A model generated the notes under the pieces. It did no database searches. It saw only the letters and a list, made by a program, of their open reading frames with translations, and had not been told where the DNA came from. Positions 34,059-42,868 of a stretch of 64,000 nucleotides of DNA are shown here, piece after piece (position 1 is the stretch's first letter; the number at the start of each line of letters is the position of its first letter). Source of the DNA: Oceanibacterium hippocampi (GTDB lineage Bacteria; Pseudomonadota; Alphaproteobacteria; Sneathiellales; Sneathiellaceae); contig NZ_FWFR01000002.1 in NCBI RefSeq assembly GCF_900172325.1, forward strand, positions 248,001 to 312,000, given 5' to 3'. Position numbers and translations under genes: made by a program.

Positions 34059-35813
34059 TCAATTTCCAGTCGCCTTCCCGGTTTCCGCCTTGAGCGCGGC
34101 CTGTTTGGCGGGTTGCACGGGTTTCAGTTCCGGCAGTCCCGGAAGATGGAACTCGTGACAGTCGATGCAGGTCGAGGGGACCAGGTCTGCCGCCTTCTCG
34201 CCGCCATGGCACCCCTGGCAGCCATCGATGTTCGGCAGCAGGACATCCTCGGCCGTTTTCGAGGTCGGCGCGGCATGGCACGAGACGCAGTCCAGGTCGC
34301 GGTGCTTGCCGTGGTCGAACGTGCCCTTCGGCAGCCAGGTATCGGCAAGCCGGACCTGGGCGATCTGCCAGAACCCGTCGCCGCCCGGCGCCGGTTCGGT
34401 AACCGTGTGGCACGATCCGCAGAGCGACTTTCCGAAGGTCGTGGTTGCGACCGTCTCGGCCTTCTGCTGCGCCCACTCGAGGGCCTCCACGCGTTCCTCC
34501 TCGGTCATCCGCTGGCCCGGCAGGCGCCGGCGGTTGGTGGCCGAGGAATTCTCCTGCTGGTAGGCGCCCTCGAGAGCGGCCTTGGCATAGAATTCCCGGA
34601 TCTGCTCGATCGCGTTCACCGGCTTGCCATGGGGCAACCAGCGATCCGGGACCGAGGGATCGAAGGCCAGCCTGTGGCACTCGATGCAGTTCTCTTCCAT
34701 CTTGATGGGCTTCATGCCGACGCCACCGGGCTCGGTCACGTGGCAGTCGCCGCAATCCATGTTGATGGTGCCCTTGACCGGATGCCGCACGCCCTTTTCC
34801 GCCAGATGCTTGTCGTGCGGGAACTTGAGGTTCGACATTTCCTTCGGCTTGTCCTCGAGCCGCAGGCGGGCAAAGACCCCTTTCTCGGCATCCTGAACCA
34901 CGGTCGGCCGGAAATTCGGGTGCGCGTTGCCGAAGTCGGAGACGTTCAGAAGCGTCGTCTTCGGCTCCTGCGCGTCGAGACCGGCATGGCAGTCGACGCA
35001 GAACGCCTGGTCGTTCAGGACGATCTCGCGGATGCCGTTATGTTCCTTGTGACAGCTTTGGCACTTCTCGCCGGCGAAGGTGGCGGTCGTGAATTCCGTC
35101 GGGTTGGCGTGGTGCGAGATGCCCTTGTGGCAGTTGACGCAAGCCTGGTCCTGCACCTGCACGAAGGGTTCCTGGTGACAGGCCTCGCAATCGGCGCCGA
35201 AGAAGCGGTGCGGACTGGACATCCCGCCGGACAGCCAGAGGCTGTCGGCGCCGGTCAGCACGTTCTTCGGGTTCTGGTGCGCGGCCACCATGTCGAAGGC
35301 GACACGCTGCTCCGGAGCCTTCATGTAGAAGGCGTAGATCGGCCCGCCGAGAAAGATGACCGCGATCGCGATGAACAGCAGCCATGACCAGCCGCGCCGG
35401 CCCAGGCCGAGCACGCTGTTGACGCTCGTGCGGCTGCGTTCCTTCAGCTCGTCGAGGGTGGCGCCGAGCGGGCGCACCAGCTCGATGGTAATGCCGATGT
35501 CGCGATCGCCGCCCAGTTCCTCGATGACCAGCTCGTAGGGGCCGACGCCGATCTTGTCGCCCTTCTTGAGCTGGGCGGTCGAGACCGAGGCGCCGTTGAC
35601 GCTCGCCTCCAGGTCGGCGGCAACGCTTTCGAGGTAAAAGCCGCCCGCCCGCTCGTGGATCTCGCTGTGCAGCAGCGGCACCCGCGGATCCGGCAGGTAG
35701 ACCTGGCAATCGGCGCCACGGCCGATGCGCAGGATGTCGGTCGTAACCTCGGTATCACGCCGGGCAACGTCGCCGCTGCGTTTCCGGGTGAGTTGGCTGA
35801 TCAGAGCGTCCAC
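34059..35813 (-). CDS. FHA-domain / transmembrane / decaheme cytochrome c fusion
   Basis: The 584-residue protein has an N-terminal cytoplasmic FHA domain (about 25-100: LRIGRGADCQVYL with the Gly-Arg, and LLHSEI in place of SxxH). One membrane helix follows (about 143-163). The periplasmic part carries ten CxxCH motifs starting near residues 209, 225, 251, 272, 354, 376, 465, 509, 532 and 549. FHA domains bind phosphothreonine peptides, so the electron carrier seems tied to a Ser/Thr kinase signal or a scaffold. There is no signal peptide; the helix acts as anchor. The start is GTG 35813 with a GGAGG site 8 bases ahead. It lies 15 bases after the cytochrome b gene. Confidence 0.92.
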   Translation of the reverse strand: MDALISQLTRKRSGDVARRDTEVTTDILRIGRGADCQVYLPDPRVPLLHSEIHERAGGFYLESVAADLEASVNGASVSTAQLKKGDKIGVGPYELVIEELGGDRDIGITIELVRPLGATLDELKERSRTSVNSVLGLGRRGWSWLLFIAIAVIFLGGPIYAFYMKAPEQRVAFDMVAAHQNPKNVLTGADSLWLSGGMSSPHRFFGADCEACHQEPFVQVQDQACVNCHKGISHHANPTEFTTATFAGEKCQSCHKEHNGIREIVLNDQAFCVDCHAGLDAQEPKTTLLNVSDFGNAHPNFRPTVVQDAEKGVFARLRLEDKPKEMSNLKFPHDKHLAEKGVRHPVKGTINMDCGDCHVTEPGGVGMKPIKMEENCIECHRLAFDPSVPDRWLPHGKPVNAIEQIREFYAKAALEGAYQQENSSATNRRRLPGQRMTEEERVEALEWAQQKAETVATTTFGKSLCGSCHTVTEPAPGGDGFWQIAQVRLADTWLPKGTFDHGKHRDLDCVSCHAAPTSKTAEDVLLPNIDGCQGCHGGEKAADLVPSTCIDCHEFHLPGLPELKPVQPAKQAALKAETGKATGN

Positions 35814-35828
35814 GTCAGGTCCTCCGCC

Positions 35829-36659
35829 CTACCAGTAGAAGAAGACCGCGATCACGTGCGCGATCAGCGCCGCGAGAAGCGCGAAGGAAATGGGAACATG
35901 GATGTAGAGCCAGATCTGCATCAGCGCGAGGAAGCGGACGTCGCGCCGGGCCTGGCGCAACAGTTCGTTTTTGCGGGACAGGATGCCGGCGAGCCGGCGG
36001 ATCTGCGTCGCCTCCTTGCCGGAGGCCGAAGCCGCGAGTTCCTCGACCCGCACCAGCCCCCTGGCCGTCGGACAGTTCCGGTCCTCGCCGGACAGCATGC
36101 GCCCGAGGCCGCCGCCGATCTTCGTCTTGTTCGCCGCCTCGAGGACCACCGCGTTGATCTCGTCACCGAGGGTGAGCGCCGCGCTCCGGGCCTCCTCGTC
36201 GAGTTCGGCGATGTCGCGGAGCAGCTGTTCGGAGGTCTTGCCATGCCGGTTCTCGGTCATCAGCCGGGGATAACGGGCATAGGCGTAGATACCGAACACG
36301 CCCGAGACGATGACCAGGATCATCAGCGCATAGGCCAGCGTGTGCAGGTTCCAGCCGAACTGGAAGCCGGTATGCAGGGTCGCCACGACGATCAGGGCAA
36401 GGCCGAGATAGACATGCGCCGAGAGCCAGCCCTGCAGCTTGTTCGCGCCGCCGTAATAGCGCCGCTTGCGCATTCCGAACCACATCAGCCAGAGGATCAG
36501 CAGCGCACCGATCGTGCCGAGCGTGTAACCGAGCCAGGTGCCGCCGTTCGGCACGCCGAGGGGCTGGTCGACCGCATAGGCGATGATCGCCACGATCCCG
36601 AGCAGGACGGCGATCTTCAGAAAGCGGAAACCGCGATAGACGAGTACTGATTCATGCAT
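35829..36659 (-). CDS. Membrane diheme cytochrome b-like protein
   Basis: The 276-residue protein has about five hydrophobic helices. Two of them hold His pairs spaced H-X13-H (about His82/His96 and His254/His268), the spacing that binds two stacked b hemes in cytochrome b and ferric-reductase-like proteins. A soluble, charged helical insert of about 115 residues (about 125-240) separates the helix pairs, unusual for b561 proteins. The ATG at 36659 is preceded by GGAAGGGGG; a TTG at 36686 is also open. It probably carries electrons between the cytosolic flavoprotein and the FHA-cytochrome, perhaps exchanging with quinone. Confidence 0.82.
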   Translation of the reverse strand: MHESVLVYRGFRFLKIAVLLGIVAIIAYAVDQPLGVPNGGTWLGYTLGTIGALLILWLMWFGMRKRRYYGGANKLQGWLSAHVYLGLALIVVATLHTGFQFGWNLHTLAYALMILVIVSGVFGIYAYARYPRLMTENRHGKTSEQLLRDIAELDEEARSAALTLGDEINAVVLEAANKTKIGGGLGRMLSGEDRNCPTARGLVRVEELAASASGKEATQIRRLAGILSRKNELLRQARRDVRFLALMQIWLYIHVPISFALLAALIAHVIAVFFYW

Positions 36660-36694
36660 GTTGGCGAGGGCCCCCTTCCGCGCCAAGCGGAATA

Positions 36695-39079
36695 CTATTG
36701 TCGCGCCAGCGCGGCGATCGACATGAATTCTTCAGGACTGACACGGATGGCAGCCCCCGTCGGACAGGCCCGGACGCATGACGCGCCGCCGGGAATGTCC
36801 TTGCACATATCGCATTTGACGGCCTGCTTGGCCCCTTTGCCCTTGGCTTTCGGATCCTGCCCCGGTCCGGATCCCAGTCCGAACAGCATCCAGCTCAGCA
36901 GGCCGGGCTTCTTCGGCGGCGCCGCGGAAAGCCGGATCACGTCATAGGGGCAGTTCATCTCGCAATTGCCGCAACCGATGCAGCTGTCGTCGATATAGAC
37001 CTCGCCGTTCTGCGCCCGGTGGATGGCGTCCGGCGGGCAATCCTTCATGCAGTGCGGATGCTCGCAATGCCGGCACGAGGTCGGCACATGCAGTTCGGCG
37101 TAGGTCGGCCCGGCCTCACGGTTCAGGCGGTTGATGCCGCCGTGGGTCTCGGCGCAGGCCTTCTCGCAATTGTCGCAGCGCACGCAGAGCGACTCGTCGA
37201 TCAGCAGGATGTCGGTCGCCTCGCCGGCGCCCTGCTTGACCAGGAATTCGATGATCCCGCTGGCATCGCGCGACTGCGCCATGCGCTCGTTCTGGACCGC
37301 GAACCCGCGCGCCCGCGCCTGCATCGCTGCGCTCAGCGTCGGCGACTTGTCGAGCAGCGCCTTGAAGGCCGCGCCGTCCATCCGGATGGTCTCGGTATTG
37401 TCGATCGCCGCGCGGACGGTGGCCGAACGGGGCGCGTCGGACAGGAACGCCATCTCGCCCACGTAATTGCCCGAGGCGACGTAGGAGAGCACGATGTCGG
37501 AGCCGCCGATGCGGCGCGAGACGGTGACCGAACCGCGCCGGATCAGATGCACCGAGTCGCCTGCCTGGCCTTCCTCGAACAGAGCCTGGCCCTGCTTGAA
37601 GGAATTGATCTCGGCGGTATCGACCAGTTCGATCAGGTCCTCGGTCGGGACGCTCGGCGCCATGTGGGTCTGCACCTGGCGGATGATGGCGGTGCGATCG
37701 AGTACGCGTTTCACCGATTCAACGGAGTTGACCAGCTTGATCATCGTCCGCCGCGGCACTTCCAGCAGCGTCGCGTTCCGCCCGGCCTTGACCGTCGCGG
37801 TCCGGCGCCGGCCGGAAATCAGCCCCATCTCGCCGAAGAACTCGCCCTGCCCGAGCCGCACCACGACCGAGGGATCGGACGGATCGACCTCGATCAGGAC
37901 CTCGCCCTCGACGACGGTGAAGAACGAATTGGTGTAGTCGTTGCGCGCGAACACGACCTCGCCGTCCTTCGGGCGATGGAGGCTCGCCTCCAGCATCATT
38001 TCGCGCAGCAGCAGCGGGTTGAGCTCGGAATAGATCGGCACGTTGGCGCGGATCATGTCGAGCACCTCGGCGACCGACATGCCCTGGAGAATCTTGAAAT
38101 TCTCCTCGAGCAGCGGTTCGTCCGCCGGCTTGATCATGTTGCCGGCGATGAACTCGATCGCCTCGTATCCCTGGTTCATCGCCTGCTTGATCAGCGGATA
38201 GCCGCCGAGCGCGCCGATGATATAGAGGCCGGGAACGTTGGATTCGTATGTCGAGCTCACTTCCGGGAGCGCCGTCGCGTCCTTCGACGGGAAGACGATC
38301 CCGCAGCTCTCGACGAACTTGCGCGGCGCGACCGCGCCGAGACGGGCGATGACCCGGTCGCATTTGACGTCGATCTCGCCATCGGGCGTGCTCAGCGTCA
38401 GGGCGCCGTTCTCGACTTTGACCGGGCTCGCGCTGTAGATGCAGTTCAGGTCGCCGCGCTGGATCGCGGTGCTGATCAGCGCCAGGTTGCCTTCCTTGGC
38501 ACGGGCGAATTCGTCCCGTCGGTTGATGATCGTGACCCGGTTCTGCTTGGCCAGCGCGACCGCGTTCTCGATCGCCGCGTCGCCGGCGCCGACGACCAGG
38601 ATGTCCTCGGCCTCGTACTCGTCCGGATCGTCGAGCTGATACTGGACGAGGCCCGATTCATCCTCGCCCGGAACGCCGAGCTTGCGGAGGTTGCCCTGCA
38701 GGCCGATGGCGAAGATCACATGCTCGGCCTTGACCGTATCGCCGCTATTCAGGGTGATCGTGAAATCGCCCTTCTGCCCGGTGATTCCGGTGACCTCGCT
38801 GTTGTAACGGACGTTGACGCCGAGTGTCTCGGTCGTCTTGTCCCAGGAGCCGAGGATATCTTCGCGTATGCCGAGGGAGAATTCGTATTCGCTTCGAAGC
38901 GGCAGGTTGTCAGGCGTCGCCATGACCAACTTGCCCTTCTGGTACTTGTAGATCGTGTCGGATAGATGGTCGGATTTCTCGAACAGGACATGCGACACAC
39001 CGTTTGCCGCCGCGCGACCTGCCGCGCTCATCCCGCCGGGACCGGATCCTACTATGGCGACCGCGTATTGTTCGGTCAT
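36695..39079 (-). CDS. FAD/NAD(P)H oxidoreductase fused to two cNMP-binding domains and four [4Fe-4S] motifs
   Basis: The 794-residue cytosolic protein. Residues about 1-320 form a thioredoxin-reductase-like flavoprotein with FAD motif VGSGPGGMSAAG and NAD(P) motif VVGAGDAAIENA. No CxxC active disulfide is present, so it resembles ferredoxin reductase/YpdA types. Two CRP-type cyclic-nucleotide-binding domains follow (about 345-455 and 480-600) with cassettes FGEMGLISGRRRTATV and VGEMAFLSDAPRSATV. The C-terminus (about 620-794) has four cluster motifs: CVRCDNCEKAC, CRHCEHPHCMKDC, CIGCGNCEMNC and CDMC-X8-CVRAC. It is the first gene of the operon and has no signal peptide. It plausibly feeds NAD(P)H electrons into the membrane cytochrome b, gated by a nucleotide. 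Confidence 0.93.
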   Translation of the reverse strand: MTEQYAVAIVGSGPGGMSAAGRAAANGVSHVLFEKSDHLSDTIYKYQKGKLVMATPDNLPLRSEYEFSLGIREDILGSWDKTTETLGVNVRYNSEVTGITGQKGDFTITLNSGDTVKAEHVIFAIGLQGNLRKLGVPGEDESGLVQYQLDDPDEYEAEDILVVGAGDAAIENAVALAKQNRVTIINRRDEFARAKEGNLALISTAIQRGDLNCIYSASPVKVENGALTLSTPDGEIDVKCDRVIARLGAVAPRKFVESCGIVFPSKDATALPEVSSTYESNVPGLYIIGALGGYPLIKQAMNQGYEAIEFIAGNMIKPADEPLLEENFKILQGMSVAEVLDMIRANVPIYSELNPLLLREMMLEASLHRPKDGEVVFARNDYTNSFFTVVEGEVLIEVDPSDPSVVVRLGQGEFFGEMGLISGRRRTATVKAGRNATLLEVPRRTMIKLVNSVESVKRVLDRTAIIRQVQTHMAPSVPTEDLIELVDTAEINSFKQGQALFEEGQAGDSVHLIRRGSVTVSRRIGGSDIVLSYVASGNYVGEMAFLSDAPRSATVRAAIDNTETIRMDGAAFKALLDKSPTLSAAMQARARGFAVQNERMAQSRDASGIIEFLVKQGAGEATDILLIDESLCVRCDNCEKACAETHGGINRLNREAGPTYAELHVPTSCRHCEHPHCMKDCPPDAIHRAQNGEVYIDDSCIGCGNCEMNCPYDVIRLSAAPPKKPGLLSWMLFGLGSGPGQDPKAKGKGAKQAVKCDMCKDIPGGASCVRACPTGAAIRVSPEEFMSIAALARQ

Positions 39080-39134
39080 ATACCCCTCAGGCGGGCTCTC
39101 GAACGCCCTGCCTCCCCACTGCTTCCATTACGCG

Positions 39135-39164
39135 AACATAACGTTTGCCTTGATTTAGGGTCAA
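39135..39164 (-). promoter_or_regulatory. Predicted promoter of the seven-gene multiheme operon
   Basis: Read on the minus strand: TTGACC (39164-39159), 18-base spacer, TATGTT (39140-39135). The predicted start is near 39128, about 50 bases before ATG 39079. The 176-bp gap is clearly AT-richer than the flanking genes. A nearby TTGA-N7-TCAA resembles an FNR half-site pair but has the wrong spacing. Confidence 0.45.
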
Positions 39165-39255
39165 GTAAAGCCTTGAACACACGCATTGATTCAATCGCCT
39201 TCGGATATCAGGCGTTACGAATAAGCAACAGTCGTCAAGCGTCGGCGGTGCTCGA

Positions 39256-39951
39256 TTATCCAAGCGCTCCAATGGCTGCAAGCCCGGCGGGGCGGCCGTC
39301 GAACTCGTCCATGGCATCCAGGAAAACACCGAAGAGATAATCGGCCGAGGCGCTGTCGGCGAGCAGATGGGCACCGCGATGGCCGCCGATTTCTCCCGAA
39401 ACGAGAATCGCGTTCGTCCGGGCGACCGATGTCTGGGCGACCGCGTGCAACGGGAAGGCGCGTTCACGGAGATCGACCGCGCAGAGCTTGGCGAACATAG
39501 CCGGCGCCGCCTCGCCGGCGAGGAAGAACCAGCAATGGCTGTCCCGTCGCGGCATCGGCCAGGCGCCGTCGGCGGCTTCGGCGTTCCAGGCGCCCTCCCA
39601 GGCGGCCAGCAGGTCGGCCGGACCGTCCGCCGGTCCGAGAATGAAGGCCTCGGTCGGGGCGAGCTTCGCGATCAGCGAGCCGTCGGCCTGCGGATAGGCG
39701 CGGTTGTGCTCGGGGCCGATCAGGGCGCCCAGCCCGGCCAGCCAGCCGATCGCCGCCGGCCCCTTGTAGCCGCCGCGCGGCAGGGCCGAGAGGTCGACCA
39801 GCGCGAGACGGCCGGCCGCCGTCCGCTCACCCTCCGGATCGCCGAAATGGCGGGCCACCTCGGCGTCGCCCTGGAAGCTCCATTCGGCGCCGAGACCATC
39901 GAGCCGGCGATGCAGGGGCGAGCGGCGTGGCAACGGCACGAGCTTGATCAT
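39256..39951 (-). CDS. soxG: Sarcosine oxidase gamma subunit
   Basis: The 231-residue gamma subunit of heterotetrameric sarcosine oxidase. The fold is a reduced aminomethyltransferase (GcvT-like) module; matching segments are KLAPTEAFILGP, DSHCWFFLAGEAAPAMFAKLCAVDLR and QTSVARTNAILV. The complex oxidises sarcosine to glycine and passes the one-carbon unit to tetrahydrofolate. It is the last of the soxBDAG run, 40 bases after soxA. ATG 39951 gives the family length. Confidence 0.9.
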   Translation of the reverse strand: MIKLVPLPRRSPLHRRLDGLGAEWSFQGDAEVARHFGDPEGERTAAGRLALVDLSALPRGGYKGPAAIGWLAGLGALIGPEHNRAYPQADGSLIAKLAPTEAFILGPADGPADLLAAWEGAWNAEAADGAWPMPRRDSHCWFFLAGEAAPAMFAKLCAVDLRERAFPLHAVAQTSVARTNAILVSGEIGGHRGAHLLADSASADYLFGVFLDAMDEFDGRPAGLAAIGALG

Positions 39952-39991
39952 CGTTCTGCTCCCGTTCCGGCGTCGGTCGGCGCTGCCCCGG

Positions 39992-42868
39992 TCATGAGTC
40001 CTGCCGTTCGTTGTCGGGATCGTAGAACGGGAGCGGCACGACCTCGGCCCGCAGCATGGCGCCCTGGTCGACCCGGATGTCGAAGGGGACGCCGGGGGCG
40101 GCATGCTCGGCCGGCACATAGGCGAGCCCGATGACATGGCCGAGGCTCGCCGAGCGGGCGGCCGAGGTCACCCGTCCGGCAACCTGGCCGTCGCGGATGA
40201 CGAGGTGGCATTCCTTCGGCACCCGGCTTTCGCCCGCCGGGAGCCGGAAACCGACCAGCTTCCGTGTCAGGCCGGCCCGGCTGCGCAGCCCGATGGCGTG
40301 CTTGCCGACGAAGAAGTCCTTCTTCCGTGCTATTGCCCAGGCCATGTCGGCTTCCAGCGGATTGGTCGTCCCGTCGGTATCCTGGCCGACGATGATATGA
40401 CCCTTCTCGAGCCGCAGGAGACGCTGCGCCTCGACCCCGAAGGGCGCGATGCCCTCCTCCCTGCCCGCCTCGACCAGGGCGTCCCACAGGGTCTCGCCGA
40501 GACCGGACGGGCAATGGATCTCGTAGCCGAGCTCGCCCACGAAGCCGACCCGGAGCAATCGGCAGGGAATACCCGCCACGTGGCCTTCGCGGACCGCCAG
40601 GTAGGGGAAGCCCGCCGGCGAGAGGTCGAGGCCGTCGGCGACGCGTTCCAGCACCCTTCGGCTGTTGGGACCGGCCAGGTTGATCGCGGCCCAGGCGGCG
40701 GTAACGTTGGCGATATCGACCCGCATCCGCCACTCGGCATTGAGCCGGAGCATCTCCCGGTAGACCCCGTCGACCCCACCGGTGGTCGCCGTGACGTAGA
40801 AGTGATTGTCGGCCATGCGGCAGGCGACGCCGTCGTCGACGATGATGCCGAGCCGGTCGGTCATCAGCACGTAGCGCGACTTGCCGACCGGCTGCTTCGC
40901 GTAGGCGAAGGTGTAGACCCGTTCGAGGAAGGCCGCCGCGTCGGCCCCGCGGATTTCCAGCTTGCCGAGCGTCGAGACGTCGATCAGGCCGACATTGCCG
41001 CGCACGTTCGCCGCCTCCCGGGCGATCGCCCCGGCCGCGTCGCCGCTGCCCCCGTAATGGGCCGGGCGGAGCCACAGTCCAGCCGGCATGAGCACGGCGC
41101 CCGCCTCCACATGGCGGTCATGCATGGCGGTTCGCCGTACCGGTTCGAAGCCGCGCCCGGCAAGCAGGCCGAACTTCTCCGGCAGCGCCGGTGGCCGCCA
41201 GGTCGTCGCGCCGACCGCGTCAAGTGTCTGCCCGGTCGCCTCGGCGATCAGCCGCTGGGTGGCGAGCGCCGAGTGCCGCCCCTGGCTCGGCCCCATGCCG
41301 ACCGTCGAGAAGCGCTTGACCAGTTCCGCGTGACGCCAGCCCTCGGCAATCGTGTTGCGGATGTCGGCGATCGTCAGATCCTCGTCGAGGTCGACGAATT
41401 CCTTGCCCCTTGGATGGGGGAAGATCGGCCAGGGATGGTTGAACAGCGCCCCGTCCGGGGCCGGTCGTTCCGGCTCCGGCGCGGCGCCGCCGGCGACCGC
41501 CTGCCGGGCCGCGGCGCCAACCGCCAGACCGTCGCGGGTCGCCGCGTCGAGGCTGTATCGGCCGGCCGCGGCACCGGCCAGCCCGACGCCCTCGGGCAGT
41601 TCGCCGCTGGCGAAGCTGTGTCCGCTCCCGTCATGGACGGGCCGCATGCCCCGGTGGCAGAGCAGGTGAAGGCGCGGCACCTGGGCGACGCTGACCGCCA
41701 GCAGGTCGCAATCGACCCGGCGGCGGCTGTCGTCGACCCGCCCGCGTCCGGTGACCCCCGCGAGCGTCACCACGCCGAGCCGGGCCCGGCCGTGGCCCTC
41801 GTAAGCAGTCCAGCCGTCGAGGAGCTCGATCCCGGCGGCGCGCGCCTCGCGCCGGAACGGGCCATCGTCGGGCGCCAGGCGCAGATCGGCGATCGCCGCG
41901 ACCACGGCCCCGGCCTCGACCAGGTCGAGGGCGACGCCGTAGCCCTGGTCGTTCGCCGTCACGACCACGGCGCGACGCCCCGGCAGCACGCCGTAGAGAC
42001 GGATCAGCCGCGATACCGTGTCGGCCGTCATGATCCCCGGCCGGTCGTTGTTGCGGAATACCAGCGGCTGCTCCTCCGCCCCGGTCGCGACGACGACCCG
42101 GCCGGCGCGGATCTTGTGCAGGCGCTTGCCCTGCCCGACGGCGAGCCAGTTGTCGTCATAGAGACCGAGGCAATGGGCGCCGGTCATGACATGGATCGTG
42201 CCGGCCTTGCCGTTCCGCTCCAGCGGTTCGGCCCCGACACCGCCGCGGCGCTGGCGCATCGAGCCGCCGATCACCGGATTGCGGTCGATCAGGATGACCT
42301 CGGCGCCGTCCTCTGCAGCGGCGAGCGCAGCGGCGAGGCCGGCCGGCCCGGCGCCGACGACGGCAACCTCGCACCAGCCGTAGGCCTTGTCGAAATAGCC
42401 ATGCGGACCGTTCGTGTCGACCGTGCCCAGCCCGGCGAAGGCACGGATCTTCGGTTCCCAGAATTTCCACGCGCCGGCCGGCCGGTAGAAGGCGCGGTAA
42501 TAGAATCCGGGCGGCAGGAAGCGGCCGAACAGCCCCATCAGCGCGAAACGGTCCCGTTCGAGGCTGCCGGCATAGTTCTGCCCCCGGAAGGAGGCGCCCT
42601 CGGTCAGCGGAACATGCTCGGCAAAGGCGTTCGGTTCGGCGCCGGCCGCGATCAGGCTGTTGGCGTCGGCGGCGGTCATCGAGAACAGGCCGCGCGGGCG
42701 GTGATACTTGAAGCTCCGCGAGAGCACCGAGATCCCGGCCCCGACCAGCGCCGAGGCGGCGCTGTCGCCGGCGAAACCCGACAGGGTTCTCGCGCCGAAG
42801 CGGAAATGCAGCGGCCGCGTCCGGTCGATCAGGCTGCCGAACGGTGCCGCGAGCCGGGTTCCGCTCAT
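39992..42868 (-). CDS. soxA: Sarcosine oxidase alpha subunit
   Basis: The 958-residue alpha subunit. The N-terminus has a 2Fe-2S-like fold remnant (FGARTLSGFAGDSAASALVGAG), and a NAD-binding flavoprotein module (about 160-480) has VVGAGPAGLAAALAAAEDG. The C-terminal half is a GcvT-type tetrahydrofolate-binding aminomethyltransferase (about 580-950, e.g. LIDVSTLGKLEIRGADAAAFLERV and CRLLRVGFVGELGYEIH). Length matches known alpha subunits. It overlaps soxD by four bases. Confidence 0.95.
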   Translation of the reverse strand: MSGTRLAAPFGSLIDRTRPLHFRFGARTLSGFAGDSAASALVGAGISVLSRSFKYHRPRGLFSMTAADANSLIAAGAEPNAFAEHVPLTEGASFRGQNYAGSLERDRFALMGLFGRFLPPGFYYRAFYRPAGAWKFWEPKIRAFAGLGTVDTNGPHGYFDKAYGWCEVAVVGAGPAGLAAALAAAEDGAEVILIDRNPVIGGSMRQRRGGVGAEPLERNGKAGTIHVMTGAHCLGLYDDNWLAVGQGKRLHKIRAGRVVVATGAEEQPLVFRNNDRPGIMTADTVSRLIRLYGVLPGRRAVVVTANDQGYGVALDLVEAGAVVAAIADLRLAPDDGPFRREARAAGIELLDGWTAYEGHGRARLGVVTLAGVTGRGRVDDSRRRVDCDLLAVSVAQVPRLHLLCHRGMRPVHDGSGHSFASGELPEGVGLAGAAAGRYSLDAATRDGLAVGAAARQAVAGGAAPEPERPAPDGALFNHPWPIFPHPRGKEFVDLDEDLTIADIRNTIAEGWRHAELVKRFSTVGMGPSQGRHSALATQRLIAEATGQTLDAVGATTWRPPALPEKFGLLAGRGFEPVRRTAMHDRHVEAGAVLMPAGLWLRPAHYGGSGDAAGAIAREAANVRGNVGLIDVSTLGKLEIRGADAAAFLERVYTFAYAKQPVGKSRYVLMTDRLGIIVDDGVACRMADNHFYVTATTGGVDGVYREMLRLNAEWRMRVDIANVTAAWAAINLAGPNSRRVLERVADGLDLSPAGFPYLAVREGHVAGIPCRLLRVGFVGELGYEIHCPSGLGETLWDALVEAGREEGIAPFGVEAQRLLRLEKGHIIVGQDTDGTTNPLEADMAWAIARKKDFFVGKHAIGLRSRAGLTRKLVGFRLPAGESRVPKECHLVIRDGQVAGRVTSAARSASLGHVIGLAYVPAEHAAPGVPFDIRVDQGAMLRAEVVPLPFYDPDNERQDS

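Noticed and set aside
37019-38965. Long open frame (about 648 codons) on the plus strand opposite the FAD/cNMP/[4Fe-4S] gene
   Set aside because: It is a mirror of the real gene in GC-rich DNA: its protein is rich in Arg, Asp, Gly, Ala and His with no domain, while the minus strand shows intact motifs.
39150-39164. FNR-like box TTGA-N7-TCAA upstream of the multiheme operon
   Set aside because: FNR/CRP-type sites need TTGA-N6-TCAA; the spacing is one base too long and the second arm overlaps the predicted -35 hexamer. Kept only as a remark.
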